From Planctomycetota bacterium (lineage in GTDB: Bacteria > Planctomycetota > UBA1135 > GCA-002686595), in contig NYUD01000049.1 of the NCBI GenBank assembly GCA_002683825.1, forward strand, positions 50,260-114,259: a DNA stretch of 64,000 nucleotides. The letters run 5' to 3'. The translations under genes and the position numbers were made by a program. How positions within the stretch are numbered: position 1 is the stretch's first letter; the number at the start of each line of letters is the position of its first letter. Below the pieces are notes generated by a model. The model was not told the origin of the DNA, did not search any database, and saw only the letters and a list, made by a program, of their open reading frames with translations. Shown in pieces: positions 1 to 10,262 of this stretch.

Positions 1-245
1 AAGGCGATGCTGCCGAGGAGGAAGCACCAGGCGGGCGCCCACTTGCCCGGACGGCTTTCGCGGAACAGACCGTAGGCGATCAGCGCCAGGGCGTGCCACA
101 TCTGATAGCGCACGCCGGTATTCCAGTTGTCGAGTTGGCCGGACTCTTCCAGAGCGCCCTTGAGGGCGTGGGCTCCGAAGGCTCCGAGGACGACGGCCAT
201 GGCAGCCAGGGAGGCTCCCGCTACGAGGCACGTTCGAGTCTGCAT
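1..245 (-). CDS. DUF423 family small membrane protein (partial)
   Basis: The gene runs off the left edge of the window, so only the first 81 codons are visible. The start is ATG at 245-243. The N-terminus is a hydrophobic helix followed by GAFGAHALKG and then NTGVRYQMWHALAL, the hallmark sequence of the DUF423 (YgdD-type) family of small proteins with about four membrane helices. These are inner-membrane proteins without an agreed function. It is divergent from the ureohydrolase gene. The family assignment is firm; the role is unknown and the C-terminus cannot be checked here. Confidence 0.85.
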   Translation of the reverse strand, partial: MQTRTCLVAGASLAAMAVVLGAFGAHALKGALEESGQLDNWNTGVRYQMWHALALIAYGLFRESRPGKWAPAWCFLLGSIA

Positions 246-603
246 ACCGGGTAGGGTAGAGAGTCTCGAACCTCCGGCAAACACCGCGGGCTCTCCTCCG
301 TCTCCGCCATCTTTCGGTGTAGCCGAGTTCCCAGACACCTTCGGCGTAGCCGATCGCTTGCTACGTTTCCGCACTCACGTCCCCGCCGCCACTCAGATAT
401 CCGGAGATCTCATCCTCCAGAGAAGGCAGTATCGGGCCCTCGTGGCGACGCACCAGAGCCCCAAGGGCCTTCGCATCGCCGTCCGACCGTTCTTCCATCC
501 GCTCCTGTGTCCGAGCCGGCCAAACGCCCAGGGGAAGCGCGATCTCGAAGAAAAACAGCGCGGGGTCCGGGCACGGGTCTTTCGAGCTAACATTCGCGCC
601 CCC
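246..603. other. Intergenic region between divergent genes
   Basis: These 358 bases separate the DUF423 gene from the ureohydrolase gene. A plus-strand reading frame is open through it, joined to the ureohydrolase, but the encoded peptide is rich in Pro and Arg, lacks any family resemblance and has no conserved start, so I treat it as noncoding. The only candidate signal seen is TAACAT at 588-593, ten bases before the downstream ATG. No hairpin or repeat of note was seen. Confidence 0.5.
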
Positions 604-1635
604 ATGAACCCTGATTTCAATCCCTCCGCGGCCGCCGGTCCCGAGAGCGGCCTTTTCGGCCTCGCCGTCTCCCCGGAGCAAGCTCGGGTTCACGTTCTTG
701 GAGTCCCCTTCGATGCCACCACGTCGTTTCGACCCGGGACGGCCCTCGGCCCCGAGGCCATCCTGCGCGCGAGCCACCAGGTCGACCTTTTCGACACCGT
801 GACGGGCAAGCCCTATGAGTTGGGAATCTGGATGGCTCCCCTGCATGGGCAGGTTGCCGCCTGGAACGAAAGTGCGCGCATGGATGCCCAGCGGGTGATC
901 GATGCCGGAGGGCTCGAGCGAGATCCCAAGTTGCGCACCTGTACCGAACGCGTCGAGGCGATTCAGAACAAGCTGAACACCTGGGTAAGGGATCGAACGG
1001 ACGAAGGCCTGGAGGCCGGAAAGCTCTGCGCATTGATCGGTGGCGATCACTCGGTGTCCCTCGGGGCCATCGAAGCCCACGCCGAGCGCTATTCGGGGAT
1101 GGGCATCCTGCACTTCGACGCCCACGCAGATCTCCGCAGCGCCTACGAGGGCTTCCGGTTCTCGCACGCTTCGATCCTCTTCAACGTGCTGGAGCGGATC
1201 GACAACCTCGGCCCTCTGGTGCAAGTCGGGTTGCGCGACCTGGCGCAGGAAGAGCACCAGCGTATCCGCTCATCAGAGGGCCGCATCCACGCGCTCTTCG
1301 ATCACGAGTGGGCCCGCTTCAAACTCTCGCGCGAGCCGCTGACCCAGCACATTCTGCGAACCCTCGAACCGTTGCCGCAGGAGGTCTACGTCACATTCGA
1401 CATCGACGGTCTCGACCCCTCGCTGTGTCCGAACACCGGAACCCCGGTGCCCGGCGGGCTCACCTGGCACGAAGCGATGCTGTGGCTCGGGGCACTCGTC
1501 GATTCCGGACGACGCATCGTCGGCTTCGATCTGACCGAAGTCGCGCCTGCAAGCCCCGAGCGGTTAGGCGAAGGCTGGGACGAAATTGTGGGAGCGCGAC
1601 TACTGTACCGCCTGATCGGTTTTGCACTGCGATAG
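604..1635 (+). CDS. Ureohydrolase (agmatinase/arginase family)
   Basis: A 343-residue member of the Mn-dependent ureohydrolase family, which hydrolyses guanidino compounds such as agmatine, arginine or formimidoylglutamate. All six expected metal ligands are present: His149 in GGDHS, Asp172, His174 and Asp176 in FDAHAD, and Asp266 and Asp268 in FDIDGLDP. The ATG at 604 is chosen because family similarity begins just after it and the open frame upstream looks noncoding. Loops that set substrate (SHAS after the DAHAD motif) look agmatinase-like, but the substrate is inferred. The stop codon abuts that of the convergent antiporter gene with no spacer, so the two transcripts must overlap at their 3' ends. 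Confidence 0.88.
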   Translation: MNPDFNPSAAAGPESGLFGLAVSPEQARVHVLGVPFDATTSFRPGTALGPEAILRASHQVDLFDTVTGKPYELGIWMAPLHGQVAAWNESARMDAQRVIDAGGLERDPKLRTCTERVEAIQNKLNTWVRDRTDEGLEAGKLCALIGGDHSVSLGAIEAHAERYSGMGILHFDAHADLRSAYEGFRFSHASILFNVLERIDNLGPLVQVGLRDLAQEEHQRIRSSEGRIHALFDHEWARFKLSREPLTQHILRTLEPLPQEVYVTFDIDGLDPSLCPNTGTPVPGGLTWHEAMLWLGALVDSGRRIVGFDLTEVAPASPERLGEGWDEIVGARLLYRLIGFALR

Positions 1636-2622
1636 CTAGACTGCCAGGCGAGTCGTATACAGCCAAACGGTGTAGGCCGCATAGCTCGCGAGCAGCAGCA
1701 CTCCCTTCAAGCGACCCCTGCGGTCGCGGCAGACGTGTGGAATCAACACGACAGCGAGACTGAAGCCCAGGACCACCCCCACGTCTTCTGTCAACGCCAG
1801 ATCGAAGGCGTGTTGGATCTCGGCGCCGGCTGCGGGCAAGGCCTGCGGCGAGATCGGCTGCACCAGCGCGACGATGCCGATCACCGCCATCACGTTGAAG
1901 ACGTTGCTGCCGATGACGTTCCCCAGGCTGATTTCGCTTTGACCTCGAATGGCTCCTCCTAGACCGGCAGCGAGCTCAGGAAGCGACGTGCCGATCGCAA
2001 CGACGGTCAAGCCCACCACACTCTTGGGCACCCCGAGGCGCAGGGCCCCGTCCTCCGCGCCCATCACCACCAGCTTGGCCGCCACGAGGATCGCTGCAAT
2101 CCCGAGCAAGGTCCAAAACCAGGGGTGGCGACTGCGTACCAGGTCGAGGTCATCGGGTGACAGATCGGCGTCCGCGGTCAGTAGAACGTGAGCGTTGTAG
2201 GCACAGAAGCCAACCAGCAGGAACCCGCCCTCCGGCCGTGTGATCGAACTGTCCCGGGCACATACATAAAAGGCCGAGAGCGATAGAAACAGCCACAGCA
2301 CCTCGCGCAGCTTGAGCCGCGTCTCCAAGATCTTCGGAAGGACGAGCGCGCAGGCCCCCAGGACCAACCCGATATTGGCCACGTTGCTGCCAAGAACGTT
2401 CCCCAGGGCCAGGTCGACCTTGCCCTCCGAGGCCGCCATGCTCGACACGACGATCTCCGGCGCGGAGGTTCCGAAGGCCACGACGGTCAGCCCGACGACC
2501 ATGGTGCTGACGCCGAAGCGCCTCGCGATCAAGGTGCTGCCGGCAACCAACCAGTCGGCTCCGCGCCAAAGCAGCAAGAAACCGCCGAGGAGCATCGCAA
2601 GAATCTGCAGCCAGTCCTGCAT
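1636..2622 (-). CDS. CaCA-family Ca2+/cation antiporter
   Basis: A 328-residue integral membrane protein with about ten hydrophobic helices and the two inverted alpha repeats of the calcium/cation antiporter superfamily. The first repeat (roughly residues 51-90) holds GTSAPE and GNVLGSNVANIG; the second (roughly 206-245) holds GTSLPE and GNVIGSNVFNV. The acidic residues that bind Ca2+ within these repeats are intact. Length and layout match bacterial YrbG-type Na+/Ca2+ exchangers, which export Ca2+ in exchange for Na+ or H+. It is a single-gene unit, convergent with the ureohydrolase. Ion specificity cannot be read from the sequence. Confidence 0.9.
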   Translation of the reverse strand: MQDWLQILAMLLGGFLLLWRGADWLVAGSTLIARRFGVSTMVVGLTVVAFGTSAPEIVVSSMAASEGKVDLALGNVLGSNVANIGLVLGACALVLPKILETRLKLREVLWLFLSLSAFYVCARDSSITRPEGGFLLVGFCAYNAHVLLTADADLSPDDLDLVRSRHPWFWTLLGIAAILVAAKLVVMGAEDGALRLGVPKSVVGLTVVAIGTSLPELAAGLGGAIRGQSEISLGNVIGSNVFNVMAVIGIVALVQPISPQALPAAGAEIQHAFDLALTEDVGVVLGFSLAVVLIPHVCRDRRGRLKGVLLLASYAAYTVWLYTTRLAV

Positions 2623-2824
2623 GGGGGCGAATCCTAGCCCCCTCCGCTTTCAACATCCCCCTTCGAGGTACTCGTTTTCCGGATTCCCCGGTCGTTCGCA
2701 ACTTCGTAGCCGTCGAAAGGGAGGAAACGCGTGTAGACGTCGCGCTTCGAGCGAGATCTTGCTCGGCCGGCTTTCCCGTCTATCCTCGGCTGGCTCAAAC
2801 CGCTTTCTCCCGAGGAGTCTTCAC

Positions 2825-3388
2825 ATGGTCGCCCTATCCGATCTTTGGTTGCCTGTTCTGCTGTCCACGGTATTCGTTTTTATCGCAAGCTCTGTCCTAC
2901 ACATGTGCCTTCCGATCCACGTGAGCGACTATGCCAAACTACCGGCGGAAGACGACCTCATGCAGGCCATGCGCGACAAGGGCATCACGCGTGGCTCCTT
3001 CGTTTTTCCGTTTCCGCCCTCGATGAAGGAGATGGGCTCACCTGAGATGCTCGAAAAATACGGCAAAGGCCCGGTCGGCTTCATGACCATCCTTCCCAAC
3101 GGACCGCCAAACATGGGCAAGAGCCTGTCCCTGTGGTTCCTGTACACGGCCATCGTCAGCTTCTTCGTCGGTTACCTCGGATCGTTCACGCTCGCAGGCG
3201 GCGCCACATTCAGCGAGGTCTTTCGTTTCACGGCAACGGTTTCGATCTTGCCCTACTGCGTCAGCAACATTGTCGATTCGGTCTGGAAGGGTCAAAGTTG
3301 GTCCGTGATGTTCAAGTTCATATTCGACGGTTTCATCTATTCCATGGTCACAGCTGCGGCCTTCGGCTGGCTCTGGCCGGGAGCGTGA
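2825..3388 (+). CDS. Conserved membrane protein of unknown function
   Basis: A 187-residue protein with an N-terminal hydrophobic helix (about residues 7-28), a soluble loop of about 75 residues containing FPFPPSMKEMGSPEM and GPVGFM, and three further hydrophobic stretches between about 100 and 185. I recognise the pattern as a widespread unnamed family of small membrane proteins in planctomycetes, acidobacteria and relatives; no function is known to me. The start at 2825 is supported by GAGGAG at 2812-2817. It stands alone, with about 200 bases of upstream spacer after the divergent antiporter gene. Confidence 0.75.
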   Translation: MVALSDLWLPVLLSTVFVFIASSVLHMCLPIHVSDYAKLPAEDDLMQAMRDKGITRGSFVFPFPPSMKEMGSPEMLEKYGKGPVGFMTILPNGPPNMGKSLSLWFLYTAIVSFFVGYLGSFTLAGGATFSEVFRFTATVSILPYCVSNIVDSVWKGQSWSVMFKFIFDGFIYSMVTAAAFGWLWPGA

Positions 3389-3460
3389 GTCAGGAAGGAA
3401 GTGTGGCCTATCGACACGCCTACCTCCGAATCGGCCAGGGCGATGAGCCCTGAAGTTCAG

Positions 3461-3466
3461 TAGAAT
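3461..3466 (+). promoter_or_regulatory. Candidate -10 box for a leaderless transcript
   Basis: TAGAAT lies six bases before the ATG at 3473 and sits inside TTCAGTAGAAT, a string found again with identical spacing before the gene at 28014. Transcription normally starts about seven bases after a -10 box, so it would start at or next to the ATG. No Shine-Dalgarno sequence is present. The promoter role is inferred from position and recurrence. Confidence 0.45.
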
Positions 3467-3472
3467 TCAGGG

Positions 3473-4243
3473 ATGGACACCCGCCAACCGGGCCGGCCGC
3501 TCGTCTTCATCAATGGAGAGCTGGAGGCAGGAGAGAAGCGGCGTATACAACTGCCGGTTCGCTACGCCGAAGCTCTGTGGCGAGCCGGCGCCAATCCGGT
3601 CGTGCTGCCCCCATGCACGGTGGACCCGAGCGGTTTATTTCTCGACACGCTTTTGGCCCAGGCCGATGGACTGCTCCTCGGGGGCGGAGACGACTTCGAT
3701 ACCGAGCGGCTCGGGCTCGGCCCGCCCCATGCGGCGGCCAACCCGGTGCCCGCGGAGAAGCAGGACTTCGATCTCACCTTGACTCGCAAGGCCCTCGAGC
3801 TCGGTCTACCGATCCTGGGCATCTGCTATGGCATGCAACTTCTGGGGCTTGCCCGGGGAGCCCGGCTTTTCCAGCACCTGCCCGATGACCGGCCCTCCGG
3901 CCAACCCCACGCCGGGGGGGTCCGCCACGACGTCCATCTGGTGGGGGGAACGAAACTTCAGAGGATCTACGGGGTAGAGCGGATCAGCGTGATCTCCCGA
4001 CATCACCAAGCCCTCGAAACGCCCGGGGAGCGTTTTAGGGTCAGCGCTCGCGACGGGCAGGGCTTGATCGAGGCGATCGAGCTGGAATCCTCGTCCTTTG
4101 CCCTGGGGGTGCAGTGGCACCCGGAACTGGATCCGCTGGACGGACCGCAGACACGGATTTTTGAAAGCCTGGTTCAGGCCGCGTCTCTTTCCGACTCGGG
4201 CGGAAGTCGCCGCAAACGGCGAAGAGGAGCGATTACCGCATGA
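3473..4243 (+). CDS. Peptidase C26 / PuuD-like glutamine-amidotransferase hydrolase
   Basis: A 256-residue class I glutamine-amidotransferase-like enzyme of the peptidase C26 group, which includes gamma-glutamyl-GABA hydrolase (PuuD) and gamma-glutamyl peptide hydrolases. The nucleophile is Cys118 in GICYGMQL, and the His-Glu pair is in VQWHPE near residue 215. The GGGDDF oxyanion-side loop around residue 70 is also typical. The last residues (GGSRRKRRRGA) form a basic tail outside the family core. The stop overlaps the next start as ATGA (4240-4243), so it is translationally coupled to the two-TM protein downstream. The natural substrate is not determined by the sequence. Confidence 0.85.
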   Translation: MDTRQPGRPLVFINGELEAGEKRRIQLPVRYAEALWRAGANPVVLPPCTVDPSGLFLDTLLAQADGLLLGGGDDFDTERLGLGPPHAAANPVPAEKQDFDLTLTRKALELGLPILGICYGMQLLGLARGARLFQHLPDDRPSGQPHAGGVRHDVHLVGGTKLQRIYGVERISVISRHHQALETPGERFRVSARDGQGLIEAIELESSSFALGVQWHPELDPLDGPQTRIFESLVQAASLSDSGGSRRKRRRGAITA

Positions 4244-5646
4244 GGCAATTCAAAGTACCCGGGGGCGCAGCGAGCCCATCCAGCGGTTCGCCCGGACTGA
4301 ACAAGAGAGAGAAGCGCAAGATCCTCGGCCTGCTCATCGGCCTGGTCCTCGTGGCCTGCATCATTTATGAGAGCGGGAAGGCCACCAACGAGTATCTCGA
4401 CTCGCAGAGCGACGGTCTCCCCCAGACCGAACTGACCTTCGAAGAGACGGTTCTGCTGCCGAAAATCGACGCACAGAGGATCGATTCGCTGGTCCACGAA
4501 GACCGGCAGATCGATCGTGTGGTCCTGGAGAGTGAGCCCCTGGATCTCCTTTTGAATGAGGCGCGCTCTCTCACCGATCGCCACTTCGAAGCAATGCAGG
4601 CTGCGGAGCTGAACGCTGAATCCGTGGCACGCATTCTGGAAACGCCATCCGCTCATCGCGCCAAACCTTTTTTTGCTCGCGGCAGGCTCGATGCTCTTCG
4701 CACGCGTCGCCGCGGTCCGGAACACCCGACGGAGTACATCGGCCGCTTGTTGCTCGATGACGGAACGCCGGTGTACTTCATCGTCCTCGAGGTGCCCGAG
4801 GATGCGTTGTATCTGCGAGTCGACGGGCTCTTCCTCAAGAACTACTCTGACGAACTCTACGAAGAGCCCGGGGAATGGGTGGATGGTCCGCTCTTGGTCG
4901 GGCCGCGCGCACTTTCCTCCTTCGCATCCCTGGGGACGGTCGAGGGCTATGGGTGGATGGCGCTGTATGACTTGCGCGATGCCAAGCTCAACGTCGATCT
5001 CCCGCAGGTGGTGCGCGAAACGCCGTTCGCTCCTCTATGGCACACGATGGCCTTCGCACGGGATCTCCAACCTGATGCCATCGAATGGGATTTGGCCCCG
5101 GTGCTCACGACCGAGCTTCTGGACGAGCTGAACGAGGATCCCCAGAAATGGCGTTTTCAACCGATGCGCATTCCGATCAGCCGCATGCAGGACGTCCGCG
5201 TCAAGCGAGCAGGAGAAAACCCCGCGCGCATCGAACGCTATACACAGGGTTGGATAGGCAACCCGACGTGGAACAACGTCATCCATTTCCGCTCGCCTAC
5301 AGTCAACACGGAACTCAGCCTGGGTGATTACGCAGTGGCGCGGGGCTTTTTCCTGCACAACTTCGCCTACGATCCGAAGTCGTTCGACTTGCGCAGCGCG
5401 CCATTCTTCGTCCTGTATTCGATCGACAAGTTCTACCCCAAGGAAAACCCATGGCTGGTGATGCTCGCCTACATCGTCGCCGGCGGCTCGGTCCTTTTGA
5501 CCGGACTCTTTATCTTCATCCTGTTTCGGGACAAGCGGAAAGCGAAGGCTCTGCATGAAGAACTCATTCGGCGCCGCCGAGCGCGACGCGCACGGCAGGG
5601 CGGTTCGAGACCGGACAATGGATCGATCGGCGCGGCGACACCGTAA
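4240..5646 (+). CDS. Two-TM protein with large extracytoplasmic domain, unknown
   Basis: A 468-residue protein that I do not recognise. A short basic N-terminus (NKREKRK) leads into a membrane helix at about residues 29-46. A soluble region of about 355 residues follows, then a second helix at about 405-430 and a strongly basic tail (RRRRARRARQGG), a topology that places the long domain outside the cytoplasm. No catalytic motif or cysteine cluster is evident. It overlaps the preceding hydrolase gene by four bases and ends nine bases before aroB, so the three genes probably form one transcript. Function is unknown; conservation beside aroB in relatives would be the useful clue. Confidence 0.75.
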   Translation: MRQFKVPGGAASPSSGSPGLNKREKRKILGLLIGLVLVACIIYESGKATNEYLDSQSDGLPQTELTFEETVLLPKIDAQRIDSLVHEDRQIDRVVLESEPLDLLLNEARSLTDRHFEAMQAAELNAESVARILETPSAHRAKPFFARGRLDALRTRRRGPEHPTEYIGRLLLDDGTPVYFIVLEVPEDALYLRVDGLFLKNYSDELYEEPGEWVDGPLLVGPRALSSFASLGTVEGYGWMALYDLRDAKLNVDLPQVVRETPFAPLWHTMAFARDLQPDAIEWDLAPVLTTELLDELNEDPQKWRFQPMRIPISRMQDVRVKRAGENPARIERYTQGWIGNPTWNNVIHFRSPTVNTELSLGDYAVARGFFLHNFAYDPKSFDLRSAPFFVLYSIDKFYPKENPWLVMLAYIVAGGSVLLTGLFIFILFRDKRKAKALHEELIRRRRARRARQGGSRPDNGSIGAATP

Positions 5647-5655
5647 GCTTGCGGC

Positions 5656-6744
5656 GTGAACAACACGCAACGCACGGTTCGAGTTCTGACGCAACGACCC
5701 TACGAGGTTGTGATCGGACCCGGTGTGCTCGAACGGGCCCAAGCCTTCATCGAACGAAGATCGGGCGCCTTCATCGTGCTGACCGACGAGAACGTGGAGC
5801 CGCTCTATCTCGAAGGCCTCGGTCTCTCTGACAAAGAACGAGTCCTTACGGTCCCCCCCGGTGAGGGGACGAAGTCGTTCGAACACCTCGAGCGCGTGCT
5901 CGACTTCATGGCCGCGGGAGGTCTCGACCGTGCCTCGTTTCTGGTCGCCCTGGGTGGCGGCGTGATCGGCGATCTGGGCAGTTTGGCCGCTTCGTTGTAC
6001 ATGCGCGGCGTGGAGGTCGTCCAATGCCCGACAACCCTGCTCTCCCAGGTCGATTCTTCGGTCGGTGGAAAGACGGCCGTCAACCTTCAAGCGGGCAAGA
6101 ACCTCGCAGGCTCTTTTCATCAGCCGTGCGCCGTTTTCGCCGACACAAGAACACTGGCGAGCCTGGAGTCGGAGGAGTTTCGGTCCGGACTCGGCGAGGT
6201 CGTGAAGAGCGCTTTGATCGGCGACAAGGAGCTTCTCGCCCGACTCGAGGGGGAAACGATCGCCCTCTTGGATCGTGATCCCGAGCTCTTGGGCGAGATC
6301 GTCGAACGCTGCGTCGGTGTCAAGCGCGCAATCGTTGAGAGGGATGAGCGGGAAGCCGGGGATCGCAAGAAGCTGAACCTTGGGCACACCTTCGCTCACG
6401 CCATCGAACGCGTCGCCGGATACGGGACGGTTCCCCACGGCATCGCGGTCGGAACGGGGCTCGTCCTGGCCTTGGAGGCCAGCCAGCAATCGGGCACCCT
6501 CAGGGACGGGACGCTACCGGAACGCGTGCGGCGCCTTCTCGACACCCTCGGGATCCCCGTCTCGCTCCCCGTCCTACGCCGACGCTACGACGTCGCGCTT
6601 CCGGGCGAAGATCTTCTGGATGCAATGCGACTGGACAAGAAAGGGACCGCCGGGATGCCGCGCTTCATACTCGTGGCCGAGATCGGCGAAGTGGCGGTCG
6701 ACTGCGAATTGGAGCCGGGACTCCTGGCTCAGCGGTTCGAGTAG
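5656..6744 (+). CDS. aroB: 3-dehydroquinate synthase
   Basis: A 362-residue 3-dehydroquinate synthase, the second step of the shikimate pathway, converting DAHP to 3-dehydroquinate with NAD+ and a divalent metal. The NAD-binding [10 protein letters not shown], the [19 protein letters not shown] block and the metal ligands Glu181 (GLGEVVK), His244 (NLGHTF) and His261 (VPHG) are all present. The Glu usually found right after that last HG is Ile here. The GTG at 5656 is used because similarity begins within a few residues and it follows the previous stop by nine bases; there is no clear Shine-Dalgarno sequence. No other shikimate gene is nearby. Confidence 0.95.
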   Translation: MNNTQRTVRVLTQRPYEVVIGPGVLERAQAFIERRSGAFIVLTDENVEPLYLEGLGLSDKERVLTVPPGEGTKSFEHLERVLDFMAAGGLDRASFLVALGGGVIGDLGSLAASLYMRGVEVVQCPTTLLSQVDSSVGGKTAVNLQAGKNLAGSFHQPCAVFADTRTLASLESEEFRSGLGEVVKSALIGDKELLARLEGETIALLDRDPELLGEIVERCVGVKRAIVERDEREAGDRKKLNLGHTFAHAIERVAGYGTVPHGIAVGTGLVLALEASQQSGTLRDGTLPERVRRLLDTLGIPVSLPVLRRRYDVALPGEDLLDAMRLDKKGTAGMPRFILVAEIGEVAVDCELEPGLLAQRFE

Positions 6745-6868
6745 GGGCCTGGGTCCGGAGTCGATGGCCGGCACGGGTCGACCGGGGCGACGGATCCGAC
6801 GATTTGCCAGAGGAGCAGCCAACCAGCCTTTGCGCCGCCCGCCCCGTCGTGGTCCAATCGCAATCCCC

Positions 6869-9800
6869 ATGCCCCGGCGGGACGACCTTGAATCCATCCT
6901 GATCATCGGAAGCGGGCCGATCGTCATCGGACAGGCCTGCGAGTTCGACTATTCCGGCACTCAAGCCTGCAAGACACTGCGGGACGAGGGGTATCGGATC
7001 ATCCTGGTCAACTCGAATCCGGCGACCATCATGACCGACCCGGAGACGGCCGATGCGACGTACATCGAGCCCATCACGCCGGATACCGTCGCCAAGATCA
7101 TCGAGAAAGAGCGTCCCGACGCGCTCCTACCCACCCTCGGCGGACAGACCGCACTGAATACGGCCCTGGCTGTGTACGACAAGGGAGTCCTGGACGAGTT
7201 CGAGGTCGAGGTCATCGGCGCCCGCCCCGAGGTGATCCGCAAGGCCGAAGACCGGGATCTCTTCCGCGCAGCGATGCGCAATTGCGGTCTGGAGATAGCG
7301 CGCTCAGGAGTCGCCCACAACATGGAGGATGCTCGGCGCTGTCTGGCTGAGATCGGGCTGCCCTGCGTCATCCGGCCGGCCTTCACCATGGGTGGGTTCG
7401 GGGGAGGCATCCCCTACAACGTTCAGGAATTCGAAGAGATCGTCGCCCGCGGCCTCTCGCTCTCGATGAACTCCGAGGTCCTGATCGAGGAGTGCCTTTC
7501 CGGCTGGAAAGAGTTCGAAATGGAGGTGATGCGCGACAGCGCGGACAACGTCGTCATCATTTGCTCTATCGAGAACATCGATCCGATGGGCGTACATACC
7601 GGCGACTCGGTGACCGTGGCGCCGGCGCAGACGTTGACGGATCGCGAATATCAGAACCTCCGCAATGCATCGATCTTGATCATGCGCGAAATCGGCATCG
7701 AGTGCGGGGGCTCGAACTGCCAGTTCGCCACCGATCCCGAGACCGGACGCATGGTGGTGATCGAGATGAATCCACGCGTGTCCCGATCCTCCGCCCTCGC
7801 GTCGAAGGCGACCGGCTTCCCCATCGCGAAATTCGCGGCCAAGCTGGCGGTGGGCTACACGCTGGACGAGATTCAGAACGACATCACGAAGGAAACGCCT
7901 GCCTGCTTCGAGCCAACGATCGACTACTGCGTCACCAAGATTCCGCGCTTTGCCTTCGAGAAGTTTCCGGGCACGGATCCCACATTGACCACGCAGATGA
8001 AGAGCGTGGGCGAGGTGATGGGCATAGGCCGCACCTTCAAGGAGTCGCTGCAAAAAGCTCTCCGAGGCCTGGAGACCGGGCTCTCAGGCCTGGGGCTGGA
8101 CCCCCGTGAGTCCGTCGAGGCACTCGAAGTCGATCGCAGCGAAGTCGCCCATGCCCTGCGCATACCAAACGACCAGCGCCTCATAGCAATCCGCACGGCC
8201 TTTCGTGCCGGCTGGAGCCTCGAGGAAATCCACGAAGCGACCAAGATAGATCGCTGGTTCCTCGAAAACATGCGCGAACTCGTCGACTTCGAAGAAGAAC
8301 TGCGCGGACGTTCCTTCAGCCCGGCACTCATTCGCGAGGCGAAAGAGCTGGGCTACTCCGACCGCCAGATCGGACACGCCACTCAGAGAACACCCGACGA
8401 GATTGCCGCCTTCCGCGCCGAGCACGGAATTCAGCCGGTCTATAAATTGGTCGACACCTGCGCTGCTGAATTCGAAGCGGCCACACCCTATTACTATTCG
8501 GCCTGGGAAGCCGAGACCGAAGCGCGGCCGACGTCGGCCGAGAAGATCTTGATTCTAGGCGGTGGCCCGAATCGCATCGGTCAGGGAATCGAGTTCGACT
8601 ACTGCTGTGTCCATGCGGCCTATGCCGCGCGAGAAATCGGCTACGAGTCGGTCATGGTCAACTCAAACCCGGAGACCGTTTCGACCGACTTCGACACCTC
8701 CGACCATCTTTTCTTCGAACCGGTGACACATGAAGACGTCATGCACATCGTGCAGGCGACCGAGCCGAAGGGCATCATCGTTCAGTACGGCGGCCAAACA
8801 CCTCTCAATCTTGCAAACAAGCTCCACGCCGCGGGAGCGCCGCTGATCGGCACTTCGGTTGAATCGATCGATCGGGCCGAAGATCGCGAGCACTTCTCGA
8901 CCTTCCTCAAGAAGCTAGGGTTGCGGCAGCCGAAAAACGGAACGGCCAAAAGCCCCGCAGAAGCCTTCGCAGTCGCACGCCGTATCGGCTATCCGGTCGT
9001 CGTTCGACCCAGTTACGTCCTGGGTGGCCGTGCGATGGAGATTGTCTACGACGACAACACGCTCGATCGCTACATGGTCCACGCGGTGGAAGCATCGCCC
9101 GAACACCCCGTCTTGATCGACAAATTCCTCGAAGACGCCATCGAAATCGATGTCGATGCCATCGCCGATGGAGACATCGTCGTCGTCGCCGGCGTGATGG
9201 AACACATCGAGGAGGCCGGGGTCCATTCAGGCGACTCATCGTGTGTGTTGCCGCCACACACGCTCGATCCGCAACTGATCCGCGAGGTCATGGACGCCAC
9301 TAAGGCGATGGCGACCGAGCTAGGTGTAATCGGCTTGATGAACGTTCAGTTCGCTGTAAAGGGCGAGGAGGTCTTCGTCCTGGAGGTCAACCCGCGCGCC
9401 TCGCGGACCATTCCCTTCGTCAGCAAGGCGACGGGAATCCCGTTCGCGAAGATAGGCGCCAAAGTAATGTGCGGTAAGAAGCTCAAAGAGCTGGGCGTGT
9501 CAAAGGAAGTGATCCCGCCCTACTTCTCGGTCAAGGCGCCCGTGTTTCCCTACAACCGTTTCCCCAAGGCGGACAGTGTCCTCAGCCCCGAGATGCGTTC
9601 GACGGGTGAGGTGATGGGAATCTCCATGCGTCTCGGCGAGGCGTTCCACAAGGCCTACGACGCCGCGGGCGTCAACCTGCCCCCCCAAGGCCACATCCTG
9701 ATCACGGTCAAGCCGGCCGACAAGCGACGCATTGTCGGGGAGGCTCGAACACTCGTGGGCCTCGGGTACGAACTGGTAGCGACGGATGGAACCTGGCGGG

Positions 9801-10108
9801 CGATCACTTCGAACGGGATTGCCTGCGCCCGAGTGGACAAGGTAGGCGAAGGGCGCCCGAACATTGTGGATCTGATCAAAAACCGCGAGATCGCGCTGAT
9901 TCTGAACACTCCCCACGGCAAGAAAGAGCGCCGCGATGATTCCGAAATTCGAGCGGCCGCCCTTGAGGCCAACGTCTCTTGCATAACGACCCTGGCCGGC
10001 ATTCAGGCCCTGGTTAGCGCTCTGGCCGCTGCCCGCGGCGGGGACTTTCCGGTGACGAGCCTCCAGGAACACCATGCCCACCTTATTGCCGAGACTTCCC
10101 CCGTTTAG
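6869..10108 (+). CDS. carB: Carbamoyl-phosphate synthase large subunit
   Basis: A 1079-residue large subunit of carbamoyl-phosphate synthase, which makes carbamoyl phosphate from bicarbonate, ammonia and two ATP for arginine and pyrimidine synthesis. The two homologous halves are clear: the first opens with [19 protein letters not shown] near residue 12, the second with [18 protein letters not shown] near residue 562. Each has its ATP-grasp domain, and an MGS-like regulatory domain ends the protein. Length matches the family (about 1070). The ATG at 6869 fits family N-termini; the open frame continues upstream across aroB but that part is only a shadow of aroB. The small subunit gene carA is not in the window. 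Confidence 0.97.
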   Translation: MPRRDDLESILIIGSGPIVIGQACEFDYSGTQACKTLRDEGYRIILVNSNPATIMTDPETADATYIEPITPDTVAKIIEKERPDALLPTLGGQTALNTALAVYDKGVLDEFEVEVIGARPEVIRKAEDRDLFRAAMRNCGLEIARSGVAHNMEDARRCLAEIGLPCVIRPAFTMGGFGGGIPYNVQEFEEIVARGLSLSMNSEVLIEECLSGWKEFEMEVMRDSADNVVIICSIENIDPMGVHTGDSVTVAPAQTLTDREYQNLRNASILIMREIGIECGGSNCQFATDPETGRMVVIEMNPRVSRSSALASKATGFPIAKFAAKLAVGYTLDEIQNDITKETPACFEPTIDYCVTKIPRFAFEKFPGTDPTLTTQMKSVGEVMGIGRTFKESLQKALRGLETGLSGLGLDPRESVEALEVDRSEVAHALRIPNDQRLIAIRTAFRAGWSLEEIHEATKIDRWFLENMRELVDFEEELRGRSFSPALIREAKELGYSDRQIGHATQRTPDEIAAFRAEHGIQPVYKLVDTCAAEFEAATPYYYSAWEAETEARPTSAEKILILGGGPNRIGQGIEFDYCCVHAAYAAREIGYESVMVNSNPETVSTDFDTSDHLFFEPVTHEDVMHIVQATEPKGIIVQYGGQTPLNLANKLHAAGAPLIGTSVESIDRAEDREHFSTFLKKLGLRQPKNGTAKSPAEAFAVARRIGYPVVVRPSYVLGGRAMEIVYDDNTLDRYMVHAVEASPEHPVLIDKFLEDAIEIDVDAIADGDIVVVAGVMEHIEEAGVHSGDSSCVLPPHTLDPQLIREVMDATKAMATELGVIGLMNVQFAVKGEEVFVLEVNPRASRTIPFVSKATGIPFAKIGAKVMCGKKLKELGVSKEVIPPYFSVKAPVFPYNRFPKADSVLSPEMRSTGEVMGISMRLGEAFHKAYDAAGVNLPPQGHILITVKPADKRRIVGEARTLVGLGYELVATDGTWRAITSNGIACARVDKVGEGRPNIVDLIKNREIALILNTPHGKKERRDDSEIRAAALEANVSCITTLAGIQALVSALAAARGGDFPVTSLQEHHAHLIAETSPV

Positions 10109-10262
10109 TCTGGCCACCTCCTATCTTGTTGGATGGCAAAAACAGAGGTCTTCTTGGAGCCGTCCCGCGTTCTGGCGCCCCGATCACTCCAATCTCGTAT
10201 TACGATTGAGCCGGATCGCGGCCATTTCTCCTCTGAAGGCCCCCCAACTCGCACATTCTCCG

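Noticed and set aside
127..603. N-terminal extension of the ureohydrolase frame
   Set aside because: Composition is Pro/Arg-rich, overlaps the start of the divergent DUF423 gene and family similarity begins only after 604.
361..1257. Minus-strand 298-codon frame opposite the ureohydrolase
   Set aside because: Shadow of a gene with all catalytic motifs on the plus strand; no similarity of its own.
5035..6489. Minus-strand 484-codon frame opposite the two-TM gene and aroB
   Set aside because: High-GC antisense frame; aroB on the plus strand is certain.
6380..6868. Extension of carB upstream across aroB
   Set aside because: It is a shadow frame of aroB; carB similarity starts at MPRRDDLES from 6869.
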